The position numbers and the translations under genes were made by a program. From Fidelibacterota bacterium (GTDB taxonomy: Bacteria; Pseudomonadota; Alphaproteobacteria; Rhodospirillales; Rhodospirillaceae), in assembly GCA_947476625.1 (NCBI GenBank), contig CANJRA010000009.1, positions 35,741 through 99,740 on the forward strand: a stretch of DNA of 64,000 bases. The letters run 5' to 3'. Under the pieces are notes generated by a model that searched no databases, was not told where the DNA came from, and saw only the letters and a program-made list of their open reading frames with translations. Below, in pieces: positions 24,094-34,302 of this stretch (its first letter is position 1; each line of letters begins with the position of its first letter).

Positions 24094-25872
24094 ATGAACA
24101 TCTTCGCCACACTTAAATCCCGGATCGATGCCGCTATCGGCGAACTCGTCGCTGAAGGCGCGCTGCCCGAGGGTCTCGACCTGTCGCGGGTCTCGGCGGA
24201 ACCGCCGCGCGAAACATCCCACGGCGATGTGGCGACCAATGCTGCCATGGTTCTGGCTAAACCTACGGGCAAGAACCCCAAAGAGCTGGCGACGCTGTTC
24301 GCCGCGCGCTTCAAGAAGATGCCGGACGTAACGGACGTCTCGGTCGCCGGACCGGGGTTTATCAATATCAAACTCGACGACCGCATCTGGCGCGATGGGT
24401 TGCGCGATGTGCTGGTCGAAGGAACGGCCTACGGCGACGGTCAAGCCGGCCAAGGCGAGAAGATCAACGTCGAGTATGTCTCGGCCAATCCAACCGGCCC
24501 GATGCATGTGGGTCACGCGCGCGGTGCGGTGGTCGGCGATGCGCTGGCGCGCCTGTTGGCAAAGGCCGGGTTCGCGGTGACCAAAGAGTATTACATCAAC
24601 GACGCGGGCGGGCAGGTGGACAACGTCGCCCGCGCGCTGCGCATGCGTTACTTACAAACACTGGGCAAAATCACCGAAGTCGACGTGCAGGGCGCGTTGG
24701 AGCGTAAAGAAATTCAGTACGGCGGGGATTATCTGATTCCCGTGGCGGAAGCTCTGGCGGCGCGCGACGCGGATAAGTGGGCGAGTGTTGAGGACGAGGC
24801 CGTTTGGATTCCGGCACTGCGGGATTTCACCGTCGCCTACATGATGAAGCTGGTGAAGGAAGACCTGCTGGCGCTGGGCGTGCACCATGACGTGTTCAGT
24901 TCCGAGAAGGCCCTGGTCGAAGCCGGCAAGGTCGACGGCGCGCTGGTGTTTTTGGAAAGCGAAGGGCTGACCTATACCGGCGTGCTGGAGCCGCCCAAAG
25001 GCAAGACGCCCGACGATTGGGAACCCCGGCCTCAGTTGCTGTTTAAGGCGACGGAATTCGGTGACGAGGTCGACCGGCCGGTGAAGAAGTCCAACGGTAC
25101 CTGGACCTATTTCGCGGGCGACATCGCCTATCATAAGGACAAGGTCGACCGGGGGTTCACTAATCTTGTGAACGTCTGGGGCGCGGACCACGGCGGTTAC
25201 GTGAAGCGCGTGCAGGCGGCGCTGAAGGCGCTGTCGAACGGCAAAGGCAAGCTCGACGTGCAGTTGTGCCAAATGGTGCGCGTGCTGAACAACGGCGAGC
25301 CGGTAAAAATGTCCAAGCGCGCGGGCACATTCGTCACCATGCGCGATTTGATCGAAGAAGTCGGCAAGGACGTGGTGCGCTTCATTATGCTGACGCGCAA
25401 GAACGACGCGCCGCTGGATTTCGACTACGCCAAGGTTATGGAGAAATCGCGCGAGAACCCGGTGTTCTACGTGCAGTACGCCCATGCGCGCGGGCGCAGC
25501 GTTTTCCGTCATGCCGCCGAGATGTTTCCAACCGCCGATTTGAGCGATGGCGGATTAGCAAAAGCCGACTTCGCGCGGCTGGTTGATCCGGATGAGATCG
25601 GTGTGCTCAGGACACTGGCGAACTGGCCGCGCACGATTGAAGGTGCCGCGTTTGCTCATGAGCCGCACCGTCTCGCGTTTTATATGTACGAACTCGCGTC
25701 ACAGTTTCATGGGCTGTGGAATAAAGGCAATGACGCAGCCGAGTTGCGGTTTTTGCAACCGGCAGATCAAAGCGTTTCGGTTGCGCGGCTGGCGCTTGTC
25801 CGCGGCGTAGGGCTGGTGATAGCGTCAGGTTTGACGGTGTTCGGAGTTGAACCTGTAGAGGAAATGCGTTGA
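24094..25872 (+). CDS. argS: Arginine--tRNA ligase
   Basis: ArgS charges tRNA-Arg. The N-terminal Add1-like domain comes first. The class I HIGH motif is HVGH at residues 138-141 ([13 protein letters not shown]) and the KMSK loop is at 405-408. The C-terminal DALR anticodon domain ends with [15 protein letters not shown], typical for ArgS. The ATG at 24094 (592 residues) gives the usual N-terminus [15 protein letters not shown]; a longer in-frame start at 24031 is less likely. The SPOR gene overlaps the stop by one base (TGATG), so translation is probably coupled. Confidence 0.97.
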   Translation: MNIFATLKSRIDAAIGELVAEGALPEGLDLSRVSAEPPRETSHGDVATNAAMVLAKPTGKNPKELATLFAARFKKMPDVTDVSVAGPGFINIKLDDRIWRDGLRDVLVEGTAYGDGQAGQGEKINVEYVSANPTGPMHVGHARGAVVGDALARLLAKAGFAVTKEYYINDAGGQVDNVARALRMRYLQTLGKITEVDVQGALERKEIQYGGDYLIPVAEALAARDADKWASVEDEAVWIPALRDFTVAYMMKLVKEDLLALGVHHDVFSSEKALVEAGKVDGALVFLESEGLTYTGVLEPPKGKTPDDWEPRPQLLFKATEFGDEVDRPVKKSNGTWTYFAGDIAYHKDKVDRGFTNLVNVWGADHGGYVKRVQAALKALSNGKGKLDVQLCQMVRVLNNGEPVKMSKRAGTFVTMRDLIEEVGKDVVRFIMLTRKNDAPLDFDYAKVMEKSRENPVFYVQYAHARGRSVFRHAAEMFPTADLSDGGLAKADFARLVDPDEIGVLRTLANWPRTIEGAAFAHEPHRLAFYMYELASQFHGLWNKGNDAAELRFLQPADQSVSVARLALVRGVGLVIASGLTVFGVEPVEEMR

Positions 25873-26891
25873 TGCCCATTGATCGCGACGGCGACGGTCC
25901 GCCTCTCCGGCGGCAAGATGCTAACTCTGGGGCCGGCGAACGTGGCGGCGATCTGCGCGCAACCCCTTTCACCGACGATGTGTTCACCGACGATTATTAC
26001 GGTCGCCGTAAAAGCCGTGCTTCGGGATCGCGCTCGCTGAGCGTGATCGTCGGTGTTGTACTGGGCGTAGCCATTGCAGCCGGTGCGGGTTGGTATCTGT
26101 TGCGCGGCTCAGGGATCAATTCGGCGATGGACGAGCACGGCGTCGTGAAGGCCGATGCGACCCCATATAAAGTCAGACCCAATGAGCCGGGCGGCATGCA
26201 GGTCGAGAACCAGGATAAGCTGGTCTATGACCGGGTCGCGAAAGGGAGCGCTCCGGCGCGAGTAGAAAACCTTTTGCCGCCTGCGGAAGAGCCGAAAGCG
26301 CCGCCGCCGAAGCCGAAGGCGGAGCCGCCGGTGGAAGCCGCGCCCGCGCCTAAGGTGGAGGCGCCCGTTGCGGAAGCACCGAAGCCTGCGCCTGAACCTG
26401 CCAAAGCCGCTGCTCCGGAACCCGCCAAAGAAGTCGCTAAGGAAGCGCCTAAGCCAGTCGCGCCACAGGCCGATCCGCTGGCTGCGGCGGTCGCCGCTGC
26501 CGCGCCGGGACGCACGTCGGCCACTGGTCCGATTTCGATTTTGCCTCAGACAACTCCGGCCGCCGAGGCTGCTAAGCCAGAAGCAGCGCAAGTTGCCGCG
26601 GTGCCAGCACCGCCCGTAACAGCGGCAGCAGCAGCGACTGGACCGAGCTACCAAATTCAGTTGGCTTCGGTGCTGTCTGAAGATGCGGCGATGGCGGAAT
26701 GGAAACGCATCAGCGGTAAGAACAAAGAGATTCTTGGAAGCTATGCGCCCGCCGTGACGAAAGCCGATCTAGGCGAGAGAGGCGTGTTCTACCGCTTGCG
26801 CGCGGGGCCTCTGGCCGACAAAGCGGCCGCGGATGCTTTATGCGCTTCGCTCGCCGCCCAAAACGTCGGCTGCATCGTCGTTAAGCCGTAG
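25872..26891 (+). CDS. SPOR-domain membrane protein
   Basis: The protein has a cytoplasmic N-terminus, one membrane helix (SLSVIVGVVLGVAIAAGAGWYLL, about residues 55-76), a long periplasmic linker of alanine, proline, lysine and glutamate, and a C-terminal SPOR domain (YQIQLASVLSEDAAMAEWKRI to NVGCIVVKP). SPOR domains bind denuded septal peptidoglycan, so the protein is expected at the division site. It lies between argS and nagZ, the conserved alphaproteobacterial arrangement. The ATG at 25872 overlaps the argS stop; a TTG one codon earlier is possible. Confidence 0.9.
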   Translation: MPIDRDGDGPPLRRQDANSGAGERGGDLRATPFTDDVFTDDYYGRRKSRASGSRSLSVIVGVVLGVAIAAGAGWYLLRGSGINSAMDEHGVVKADATPYKVRPNEPGGMQVENQDKLVYDRVAKGSAPARVENLLPPAEEPKAPPPKPKAEPPVEAAPAPKVEAPVAEAPKPAPEPAKAAAPEPAKEVAKEAPKPVAPQADPLAAAVAAAAPGRTSATGPISILPQTTPAAEAAKPEAAQVAAVPAPPVTAAAAATGPSYQIQLASVLSEDAAMAEWKRISGKNKEILGSYAPAVTKADLGERGVFYRLRAGPLADKAAADALCASLAAQNVGCIVVKP

Positions 26892-26893
26892 TC

Positions 26894-27937
26894 GTGGACA
26901 CGCTTCCTCCTTCGGCGGCCATTTTTGGGATGGCCGGGTTGAGCCTCACCGAGGCTGAGCGCGCGTTCTTCAAACGCACGCGCCCGATGGGTTACATCCT
27001 GTTCGCACGCAACATTGAATCTCCGACTCAAGTCATTGCGCTGGTGAACGAATTACGCGGTTTGGATTCGTCCTATGACGCCGTTGTCCTGATCGATCAG
27101 GAAGGCGGACGCGTACAGCGTCTGAAGCCGCCACATTGGCGTCATGCGCCGACAATGGATGCATTCGGGGTGCTTCATGGACGCAATCCTGCCAAGGCGG
27201 CCGCAGCGCTCAGGCTGAATATGCAAATGATCGGCGAGGAGTTGCGGGCACTGGGCATCGATGTCGACTGCGCGCCGGTCATGGATGTGCCGGTTGCGGG
27301 CGCCCACGACGTCATCGGTGACCGGGCTTTCAGCCGTGATCCGGCGGTGGTTTCGGTGATGGCGCCGGTTGTTTGCGAAGGGCTCATCGACGCCGGCGTG
27401 ATTCCGGTCATCAAACACATCCCCGGTCATGGCCGGGCTGCCAGCGACAGCCACAAGGAATTGCCGGTGGTTTTGGACGACGTCGCAACTCTGCGCGCCA
27501 ATGATTTCGCGCCTTTCAAGGCGCTGTGCGCGACGCCGTTGCAGCACGCCTGCTTCGCCATGACAGCCCATGTGGTCTACGTGGCCCTTGATCCAAACCA
27601 GCCCGCTACCACATCGAAAACCGTGATCACGGATATCATTCGTGGCGAAATCGGCTTCGAGGGTTTGTTGATGAGCGACGATTTGGGCATGAAAGCCCTG
27701 AACGGGCCTTACGAGGAACGCACGGCGCGGGCGCTCGAGGCGGGGTGCGACGTGGTGCTTCATTGCGATGGCAACATGGATGATATGGAAGCGGTAGCTA
27801 AGGCGTTGCCGCCGCTGGGACCGCGCGGGCTGAAAGCGTTTACGGCCAGCAGTGCGATCCGCCGGAAGCCCCGGCGTCCCTTGGGCGATGTCGCCGTCGC
27901 GGGCTTCCAGGTCCTGGACGCTTTGCGGCATGGATAG
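26894..27937 (+). CDS. nagZ: Beta-N-acetylhexosaminidase NagZ
   Basis: NagZ removes GlcNAc from anhydromuropeptides in cytoplasmic cell-wall recycling (glycoside hydrolase family 3). The family motif KHIPGHGRAASDSH is at residues 174-187, where H187 lies in the mobile catalytic loop, and the nucleophile D262 is in LLMSDDLGM. It has no signal peptide, as expected. The start is a GTG two bases after the SPOR gene stop. The C-terminal 25 residues are basic and poorly conserved. The next gene starts inside its last eight bases. Confidence 0.95.
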   Translation: MDTLPPSAAIFGMAGLSLTEAERAFFKRTRPMGYILFARNIESPTQVIALVNELRGLDSSYDAVVLIDQEGGRVQRLKPPHWRHAPTMDAFGVLHGRNPAKAAAALRLNMQMIGEELRALGIDVDCAPVMDVPVAGAHDVIGDRAFSRDPAVVSVMAPVVCEGLIDAGVIPVIKHIPGHGRAASDSHKELPVVLDDVATLRANDFAPFKALCATPLQHACFAMTAHVVYVALDPNQPATTSKTVITDIIRGEIGFEGLLMSDDLGMKALNGPYEERTARALEAGCDVVLHCDGNMDDMEAVAKALPPLGPRGLKAFTASSAIRRKPRRPLGDVAVAGFQVLDALRHG

Positions 27938-28625
27938 CGAACTATCTTTGATCGAATCCATCCTGGTGGTGGCGATCCCAGCGATCCTGGCAATTACGCT
28001 GCATGAGGCGGCGCATGGCTTTATCGCGCTGGCTTGCGGCGACCCGACAGCCAAGGAACACGGGCGGCTGTCGCTGAATCCCATCCGCCATGTCGATCTA
28101 TTCGGCACGATTTTGCTGCCGGCGATGCTGAAACTGGCCGGTTCGCCCTTCGTCATGGGGTGGGCTAAGCCGGTACCAGTAGATTTCGGACGGTTGCGGA
28201 ACCCGCGTTTGGGTATGGTCTGGGTGGCGCTGGCAGGCCCCGGGATGAACATCGCTTTGGCGCTGGTGTGGGCGCTGCTGTTTCATGCCGTGGATTTGGT
28301 GCCGGAAAACGGCCAGATATTTGCCGCTGAGATGATTAAAAATGGCGTTGTTATCAATGTCTTCCTGGCGGTTTTTAATATGATTCCGCTGCCGCCGCTG
28401 GACGGTGGGCGGGTGGCGGTGGGATTGCTGCCGTTGCCCCTCGCGCGGCGCTTGGCGCGCACGGAAAAATACGGCATCTTGCTGTTACTTGGCGTCCTGA
28501 TCGCGCTGCCCTGGTTGGGCTCGCAGATCGGCGTCAACCTCGACCTTTTCGCGTGGACAATTCTTCCGATCGCCGATGCTGTGGTTCAGATCATAGCGAC
28601 GGTGACGGGACTTACTTCGGGTTAG
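27930..28625 (+). CDS. M50 site-2-type membrane metalloprotease
   Basis: This 231-residue polytopic protein has the zinc site HEAAH at residues 25-29 in the first membrane helix and the second S2P motif NMIPLPPLDGGR. It matches the short S2P group without a PDZ domain found between nagZ and scpA in alphaproteobacteria. Substrates are not known. The start at 27930 gives MDSELSLIESILVV; it overlaps nagZ by eight bases, which argues for coupled translation. The frame is open further upstream inside nagZ, but that part reads as a shadow of nagZ. Confidence 0.9.
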   Translation: MDSELSLIESILVVAIPAILAITLHEAAHGFIALACGDPTAKEHGRLSLNPIRHVDLFGTILLPAMLKLAGSPFVMGWAKPVPVDFGRLRNPRLGMVWVALAGPGMNIALALVWALLFHAVDLVPENGQIFAAEMIKNGVVINVFLAVFNMIPLPPLDGGRVAVGLLPLPLARRLARTEKYGILLLLGVLIALPWLGSQIGVNLDLFAWTILPIADAVVQIIATVTGLTSG

Positions 28626-28635
28626 CTGTCGTCTG

Positions 28636-29484
28636 ATGTCTGTATCCTCATCCACTTCTTCCCTCGGCGACGAGGCCGTCGATATTCCGGCCTTCGAAGA
28701 GGACGACCGTCCGCTGTCCGAGCGGCTGGCAGACCCGACCTCGACCTTGGTTCTGAATCTGGGCGGATTCGAAGGGCCGATCGACGTGCTTCTGGTGCTC
28801 GCGCGCGACCAAAAGGTCGACCTGATGCACATCTCGATCCTGGCGTTGGCCGAGCAATATCTGAGGTTCATCGAGACCGCGCGCCAGTCGCAGCTTGAAC
28901 TGGCCGCCGACTACTTGGTGATGGCCGCCTGGCTCGCATTCTTGAAGTCCAAGCTGCTGCTGCCGAAGGAAGAAAACGACGATCAACCCAGCGCCGAGGA
29001 GATGGCCGAGGCGCTGAAGTTCCAAATGATGCGTCTGGAAGCCATGCAGGAAGCCGGCCGCAAGGTTTTCCAGCTGCCGCGCAAAGGCATCAATTTCTAC
29101 CCGCGCGGCGCTCCGGAAGGGCTGCCGGTGACGTTGCGGGCGGTCTACGACGTCTCGTTGTATGATTTGCTGCGCGCCTATGGCCGCCAGCACAACGAAA
29201 AGAACGTTACCGCCCTTGAAATCGAGCCCTTCGACCTTTACTCCATCGACGACGCTATCGCCCGCTTGCGCGAAATTCTGCCGGGTGTGCCCGACTGGAC
29301 GGAACTGGCGTCGTTCCTGCCGCAAGGTACGCTTCAGCCGCTGATGCGGCGCTCCGCGGTCAGCACGACTTTGATCGCGGTGCTGGAATTGGTGCGCCAG
29401 GGCAAGGCCGATATCCGTCAAGACGGCGGCGCTTACTCGCCGATTTTCCTCAAACCCGCGAACCGACCCTCAGCAAATGATTGA
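28636..29484 (+). CDS. scpA: Segregation and condensation protein A
   Basis: ScpA is the kleisin subunit that bridges the SMC ATPase heads and binds ScpB. The hallmark LNLGGFEGPIDVLLVLARDQKVDL segment is at residues 38-60, followed by the helical region DYLVMAAWLAFLKSKLLLP and the C-terminal winged helix (STTLIAVLELVRQGKADIRQ). Length is 282 residues, usual for alphaproteobacteria. scpB overlaps its end by eight bases. The SMC gene is not in the window. Confidence 0.95.
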   Translation: MSVSSSTSSLGDEAVDIPAFEEDDRPLSERLADPTSTLVLNLGGFEGPIDVLLVLARDQKVDLMHISILALAEQYLRFIETARQSQLELAADYLVMAAWLAFLKSKLLLPKEENDDQPSAEEMAEALKFQMMRLEAMQEAGRKVFQLPRKGINFYPRGAPEGLPVTLRAVYDVSLYDLLRAYGRQHNEKNVTALEIEPFDLYSIDDAIARLREILPGVPDWTELASFLPQGTLQPLMRRSAVSTTLIAVLELVRQGKADIRQDGGAYSPIFLKPANRPSAND

Positions 29485-30241
29485 TCCTGATACCGAACAT
29501 TCCATGAGCGAAACCGGAACCCCCGTGATGCCGCCGGAAGTGGCCGAGCAGGTCGCCGAGCAAGACGCCATTCGTGCGCGGCGCATGTCGGAAGATCTGC
29601 GCGTATTGGAAGCGCTGCTGTTCGCCATGTCCGAGCCGGTGAGCGAGCGGGCCATCGCTGAGCGCCTGGGCGAGGGTGCGGACATTCCGGGCCTGTTGGA
29701 GCAATTGAAGGCCTATTATCACGGCCGGGGCGTGGAACTGCTGCAGGCCAACGGCCGCTGGTCGTTCCGGACCGCGCCGGATGTGACTGACCGGTTGAGA
29801 CTTGAAAAGCTGGTGCCACGCAAGCTGTCGCGCGCCGCCATCGAGACCTTGGCGATTGTCGCCTATCATCAGCCTGTGACCCGCGCCGAGATCGAAGAAA
29901 TTCGCGGCGTTGTCGTGTCGGGCGGAACGGTCGATATTTTGCTGGAAGAAGGCTGGATCAAACCGCGCGGGCGCAAGCAAGTGCCGGGCCGCCCCGTGAT
30001 GTGGGGCACATCCAATGCCTTCCTCGACCATTTCGGTTTGGAATCCATTCAAGACCTGCCCGGTATCGACGAACTCAAGGCCGCCGGTCTGTTGGACAGC
30101 AAGCGCGGCGTGTCGGCTTACTCGACGCGCGGTGCCGAGACTTTGCTGTTCGATACCGAGGAGTCCGACGAAGCGCTTGAGCCGTTGATGGACGGCGAGG
30201 GCGGCGACGCCAGCGAAGGTGATGAAAATAAAGAGGATTAG
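29477..30241 (+). CDS. scpB: Segregation and condensation protein B
   Basis: ScpB dimers bind ScpA in the condensin complex. Two winged-helix domains are visible: LRVLEALLFAMSEPVSERAI at about residues 37-56 and RAAIETLAIVAYHQPVTRAEIEEIRGV at about 118-144, followed by GRPVMWGTSNAFLDHFGL. The acidic C-terminal tail (DGEGGDASEGDENKED) is disordered. The ATG at 29477 overlaps scpA; another ATG at 29504 is possible. Confidence 0.95.
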   Translation: MIDPDTEHSMSETGTPVMPPEVAEQVAEQDAIRARRMSEDLRVLEALLFAMSEPVSERAIAERLGEGADIPGLLEQLKAYYHGRGVELLQANGRWSFRTAPDVTDRLRLEKLVPRKLSRAAIETLAIVAYHQPVTRAEIEEIRGVVVSGGTVDILLEEGWIKPRGRKQVPGRPVMWGTSNAFLDHFGLESIQDLPGIDELKAAGLLDSKRGVSAYSTRGAETLLFDTEESDEALEPLMDGEGGDASEGDENKED

Positions 30242-30370
30242 GCGGCTGGCAATGTGCGTCCGACAGTCCTAAATAGGCTGTCAGGTAGGACGTTAAGCAT
30301 TGCGGGCGGGGGAGGTTTTTGCGATGATCGAACTTCAGCTGTTGCCGCTAAACCATTGGAGCAATTGAAC

Positions 30371-30541
30371 ATGGGCTTCGGGAGTGCGTGGCACTGGATA
30401 CTGGTTCTGGCGATCGTTGTGCTGCTGTTTGGCAGCGGCAAGATCTCCGGGCTCATGGGAGACGTTGCGAACGGTATCAAAGCCTTCAAAAAAGGCATTA
30501 AAGACGAGGCTCACGCTGAGCCGCCAGTAGGAGGCGTCTAG
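30371..30541 (+). CDS. tatA: Twin-arginine translocase subunit TatA, first copy
   Basis: TatA forms the pore-like assembly that moves folded proteins across the inner membrane. This 56-residue copy has the short N-terminal membrane helix ([15 protein letters not shown]), the hinge [12 protein letters not shown] and the amphipathic helix with basic residues ([12 protein letters not shown]), then a very short tail. The ATG at 30371 has GGAG nine bases upstream; a longer reading to 30254 lacks support. A second tatA starts two bases after its stop. Confidence 0.92.
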   Translation: MGFGSAWHWILVLAIVVLLFGSGKISGLMGDVANGIKAFKKGIKDEAHAEPPVGGV

Positions 30542-30543
30542 TC

Positions 30544-30753
30544 ATGGGTACATTCGGAATTTGGCATTGGGTCATCGTCCTGGTGATTGTGCTGTTGCTG
30601 TTCGGCAGCGGCAAAATCTCGGGCATCATGGGCGACGTCGCCAAGGGCATTAAAGTCTTTAAGAAAAACATCAAAGAGGATGACTCCTCCACCGCGGGCG
30701 GCAGCACAATTGAAGGCCACCCCACGGCGAAGGAAAAAGATCCGGTCGCTTAG
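30544..30753 (+). CDS. tatA: Twin-arginine translocase subunit TatA, second copy
   Basis: The 69-residue product is a close paralogue of the preceding Tat[19 protein letters not shown], then [22 protein letters not shown]. The tail is longer and hydrophilic (ending KEKDPVA). It has its own ribosome site (GGAG overlapping the end of tatA1). Tandem duplication in the Tat operon is suggested by the identical hinge FGSGKISG and spacing. It may be a TatE-like specialised form. Confidence 0.92.
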   Translation: MGTFGIWHWVIVLVIVLLLFGSGKISGIMGDVAKGIKVFKKNIKEDDSSTAGGSTIEGHPTAKEKDPVA

Positions 30754-30804
30754 CGTCGGCGCCGCCGCCTTCCCGGCCGCCCTTTTGGTATACGGACGCA
30801 TCTC

Positions 30805-31287
30805 ATGTTCGATCTGGCCTGGTCGGAAATAGCGGTTGTCGGTTTAGTGGCAGTTCTGGTTCTCGGACCGAAGGAACTGCCGCAAGCTATGCGCACGATG
30901 GCCAAGATGATGCGCAAGATGCGCAGCCTGACCAATGAGCTTCAGGGACACATGAACGAGATCGTCCGCGAGGCCGAGCTCGACGAAGTGCGTCAGTCGA
31001 TTAAGCAGCTCTCGTCGCCGACCGCGACCATCAAGGCGGAAATCGCCAAGGCGATGGACCCGACCGGTGAAATCCAAGCTGAGATCAAAGCGCCTTTCGA
31101 TGCCGTGAATGCCATGGCGCACGCGGAGCCTGAGCTGTCGTCGACACAGATCGGCACGGTGAACCCGGCTGCACCAGCGGAAACGCTACCCGCAGAGTCC
31201 GCTCCCGTAGCTTCCGCGCCCGCGGATTCCCCGCCCTTGGATTCCACACCGGCGCCTGACGCTCACAAACCCCCGGCCTCCGTATGA
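30805..31287 (+). CDS. tatB: Twin-arginine translocase subunit TatB
   Basis: TatB works with TatC as the receptor for twin-arginine signal peptides. The start [30 protein letters not shown] is diagnostic: the conserved glutamate E8 in the membrane helix and the GPKELP hinge. The amphipathic helix follows, then a long proline/alanine/serine-rich tail to residue 160. The stop overlaps the tatC start (ATGA). Confidence 0.95.
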   Translation: MFDLAWSEIAVVGLVAVLVLGPKELPQAMRTMAKMMRKMRSLTNELQGHMNEIVREAELDEVRQSIKQLSSPTATIKAEIAKAMDPTGEIQAEIKAPFDAVNAMAHAEPELSSTQIGTVNPAAPAETLPAESAPVASAPADSPPLDSTPAPDAHKPPASV

Positions 31288-32129
31288 ACGCGTCCTTGCC
31301 CGTCATACCAGCGGCTGAAGATCCCGACAGCCATACGATGCCGCTGCTCGACCATATCGCCGAACTGCGCCGGCGGTTGTTGTATGCGGTGGTGGGGCTG
31401 CTGCTGGCGTTCTTTGCGGCCATGTCGGTGTCGGAGCATATCTACGGATTTCTGGTGCAGCCTTATGCCGACGCCATGAAGGAGGTCGGCGGTACAAACC
31501 GCATGATCTACACGCACTTGGCCGAAGCCTTCATGACGGAAGTGAAGGTGGCGTTCTTTGCGGCCTTTGTGGTGACCTTCCCGATCTTCACGACGCAGAT
31601 GTGGGGGTTCGTGGCCCCCGGTCTTTATAAGCACGAAAAGAAGGCCATTCTGCCGTTTCTGATCGCGAGCCCGGTGCTGTTCGTGATGGGTGCGGCGCTG
31701 GTCTATTACATGGTCATGCCGATGGCCTGGAAGTTCCTGTTGGGATTCCAGACGACAGCCAGCCAGAGCGTGCTGCCGATTCAGCTTGAGGCGCGCGTCA
31801 GCGAATACCTCTCGATCGTCATGACGCTGATTCTGGCTTTCGGGATCGCGTTCCAGATGCCGGTGCTGCTGGTGCTGCTGGCGCGTGTGGGCATCATTAC
31901 GGCGAAGACGCTGAGCAGCAAACGCCGCTATGCGATTGTCGCGGTGTTCGTGTTCGCCGCTGTCGTGACCCCGCCGGATGTGATCAGTCAGCTGTCGCTG
32001 GCGCTGCCGATGCTGGTGCTTTACGAAATTTCGATCATCGGCGCGCGGCTGGTCGGCAAAAAGGCCGAGGACGCCGGTGCCGACGGCAGCGAATCCGGCG
32101 GCGAAGACACCGACTTCAACGAGGCCTAG
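31284..32129 (+). CDS. tatC: Twin-arginine translocase subunit TatC
   Basis: TatC is the six-helix membrane receptor for Tat substrates. The N-terminal cytoplasmic motif [18 protein letters not shown] is present, as are the conserved glutamate loop region [20 protein letters not shown] and [14 protein letters not shown]. Length is 281 residues; the extra C-terminal acidic tail ([12 protein letters not shown]) is not conserved. It completes a tatA-tatA-tatB-tatC operon. The Tat-like superoxide dismutase at 14780 is a likely client. Confidence 0.96.
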   Translation: MNASLPVIPAAEDPDSHTMPLLDHIAELRRRLLYAVVGLLLAFFAAMSVSEHIYGFLVQPYADAMKEVGGTNRMIYTHLAEAFMTEVKVAFFAAFVVTFPIFTTQMWGFVAPGLYKHEKKAILPFLIASPVLFVMGAALVYYMVMPMAWKFLLGFQTTASQSVLPIQLEARVSEYLSIVMTLILAFGIAFQMPVLLVLLARVGIITAKTLSSKRRYAIVAVFVFAAVVTPPDVISQLSLALPMLVLYEISIIGARLVGKKAEDAGADGSESGGEDTDFNEA

Positions 32130-32208
32130 ACTTCCCGCATCGTCCGCCCTGGACTGACCCCGCGCGCGCCCGTATAAGCCTTGTCATTACTTTCAAGGCA
32201 TTAGACCT

Positions 32209-33498
32209 ATGCTCGACCTTAAATGGATTCGCGAAAATCCCGAGGCTCTCGACGCCGCTTTGGCGCGCCGGGGTGCTGAGCCGTTGTCGGCGGCGGTGCT
32301 CGATCTCGACAAACGTCATCGCGGGATAACCACCGAGCTGCAGGCGCTCCAGAGCCGCCGCAACGAGGTTTCCAAGCAGATCGGCGCGGTCAAGGGCAAG
32401 GGCGGCGATGCAGCCCCGCTGATGGCCGAAGTGGCGGACATTAAAGACAAGATGACGGCGCTTGAGGCCGACGAAAAAGGTCTGGGCGAGGACGTGCGCT
32501 CGCTGCTGCTGACGATCCCCAATATTCTGGATGCCGCCGTGCCTGCGGGCAAAGACGAGAGCGCCAACGTCGAAGTGCGTAAGTGGGGCACGCCGCGGCA
32601 ATTCGATTTCACACCGAAGGATCACACCGATCTCGGCGCAAGCCTGGGTCTGATGGATTTCGATCAGGCGGCGGTGATGTCGGGTGCGCGCTTTGTGGTG
32701 TTGAAGGGCGCGCTGGCGCGACTGGAACGCGCGATTGCGCAGTTGATGCTGGATACGCATACGACGGAGAACGGCTATACCGAAGTTAACCCGCCGCTCT
32801 TGGTCCGCGACGTGGCGCTGATCGGCACCGGGCAGCTTCCGAAATTCGGCGCCGATCTGTTTCACACCACGGCTGGGCACTACCTGATTCCGACGGCGGA
32901 AGTGTCGCTGACCAATCTGGCGGCCGAGCGCATTATCGATGGAAGTATCCTGCCGCAACGCCTGACGGCCTTTACGCCCTGCTTCCGTTCGGAAGCGGGC
33001 GCGGCGGGCAAGGACACCAAGGGCATGATCCGCAACCATCAGTTCGAGAAAGTCGAGATGGTCAGCATTACGACGCCGGAAGACTCGGCGGCGGAGCTGG
33101 AGCGCATGACCAAATGCGCTGAAGGCATTTTGCAGAAATTAGATTTGCCCTACCGCGTTGTGGCGTTGTGCGCGGGTGATGTCGGCTTTGGCGCGAACCG
33201 GACCTACGATCTGGAAGTCTGGCTGCCGGGGCAGGCGACCTACCGCGAGATTTCGAGCTGCTCTAACACCGGCGACTTCCAGGCGCGCCGCATGAACGCG
33301 CGTTTCCGCCCCGTAGGCGAAACCAAAGGCACGCGCTTTGTGCATACCTTGAACGGCTCGGGCCTGGCTGTGGGCCGCACGCTGATCGCGGTGCTGGAAA
33401 ATCATCAGCAGCAGGACGGGTCGATCAAGGTGCCCGAGGCCTTGAAGCCTTACATGGGCGGGCTGGAGACAATCGTGCCCGGAGCCAAGACTTTATGA
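32209..33498 (+). CDS. serS: Serine--tRNA ligase
   Basis: SerS charges tRNA-Ser and, where present, tRNA-Sec. The N-terminal coiled-coil arm (residues about 30-100) grips the long variable arm of the tRNA. Class II motif 2 is [20 protein letters not shown] near residues 257-276 and motif 3 is [16 protein letters not shown] near 384. Length 429 is normal. surE overlaps the stop by four bases (ATGA). Confidence 0.97.
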   Translation: MLDLKWIRENPEALDAALARRGAEPLSAAVLDLDKRHRGITTELQALQSRRNEVSKQIGAVKGKGGDAAPLMAEVADIKDKMTALEADEKGLGEDVRSLLLTIPNILDAAVPAGKDESANVEVRKWGTPRQFDFTPKDHTDLGASLGLMDFDQAAVMSGARFVVLKGALARLERAIAQLMLDTHTTENGYTEVNPPLLVRDVALIGTGQLPKFGADLFHTTAGHYLIPTAEVSLTNLAAERIIDGSILPQRLTAFTPCFRSEAGAAGKDTKGMIRNHQFEKVEMVSITTPEDSAAELERMTKCAEGILQKLDLPYRVVALCAGDVGFGANRTYDLEVWLPGQATYREISSCSNTGDFQARRMNARFRPVGETKGTRFVHTLNGSGLAVGRTLIAVLENHQQQDGSIKVPEALKPYMGGLETIVPGAKTL

Positions 33499-34289
33499 CG
33501 GCGTTTGCGCCCGTTACCGATTTCTCCAAACTCCGCATCCTTCTTTCGAACGACGACGGTATCCATGCGCGCGGCCTTTCCGTGCTGGAGAAAATTGCGC
33601 GGCAATTAAGCGACGATATCTGGGTTGTGGCGCCGAGTGTCGAGCGCAGCGGCGCAGGCCATTCGTTGACGATTCACGAGCCGCTGCGGCCAAAGAAAAT
33701 CTCTGAAAAGCGCTTTTCCATCAGCGGTACGCCAACCGATTGCGTGATGGTGGCGATCAATCATCTGATGAAAGACACGCCGCCGGATCTGGTTTTGTCG
33801 GGCATCAATCACGGCCCTAACCTGGGCGAAGACGTGCACTATTCCGGCACCGTGGCGGCGGCGATGGAGGGTGTGCTTCTGGGCGTGCCGGCGATTGCGC
33901 TGTCATCGTGTTTGCTGGAGCCCGGAAAGATGGCGTGGGAAACGTCGGAGCGCTTTGCGCCGGATATCATTCGCAAGGCGTGTTCTGTCGGCTGGGGCAA
34001 AAACGTTTTGATCAACGTCAATTTTCCAGGGCTGATGCCGGAAAACGTCAAAGGCGTGACGTTGGCCACGCAGGGCAAGCATAAACTCGGCGACGACATG
34101 GTGCTGCGCCATGACCCGCGCGGCTTGCCGTATTTATGGATCGCCACGAAGCGCACGACGGATGCTACGCTCGACGGCACCGACTTGAAGGCGGTGGAAG
34201 AGGGCTACATCGCCATCACTCCGCTGAATGTGGATCTGACTCATGGGCCGACGATGAAGTCCTTGAGCCACGTATTTCCGGGGACCTGA
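33495..34289 (+). CDS. surE: 5'/3'-nucleotidase SurE
   Basis: SurE is a stationary-phase survival phosphatase acting on nucleoside monophosphates. Metal ligands D20/D21 are in LLSNDDG, and the other signature [25 protein letters not shown] is present. Length is 264 residues. It lies between serS and pcm in the widely conserved surE-pcm-nlpD-like order. The pcm GTG start follows 13 bases after its stop. Confidence 0.96.
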   Translation: MTAFAPVTDFSKLRILLSNDDGIHARGLSVLEKIARQLSDDIWVVAPSVERSGAGHSLTIHEPLRPKKISEKRFSISGTPTDCVMVAINHLMKDTPPDLVLSGINHGPNLGEDVHYSGTVAAAMEGVLLGVPAIALSSCLLEPGKMAWETSERFAPDIIRKACSVGWGKNVLINVNFPGLMPENVKGVTLATQGKHKLGDDMVLRHDPRGLPYLWIATKRTTDATLDGTDLKAVEEGYIAITPLNVDLTHGPTMKSLSHVFPGT

Positions 34290-34302
34290 AGGAGCGTTTG
34301 CG

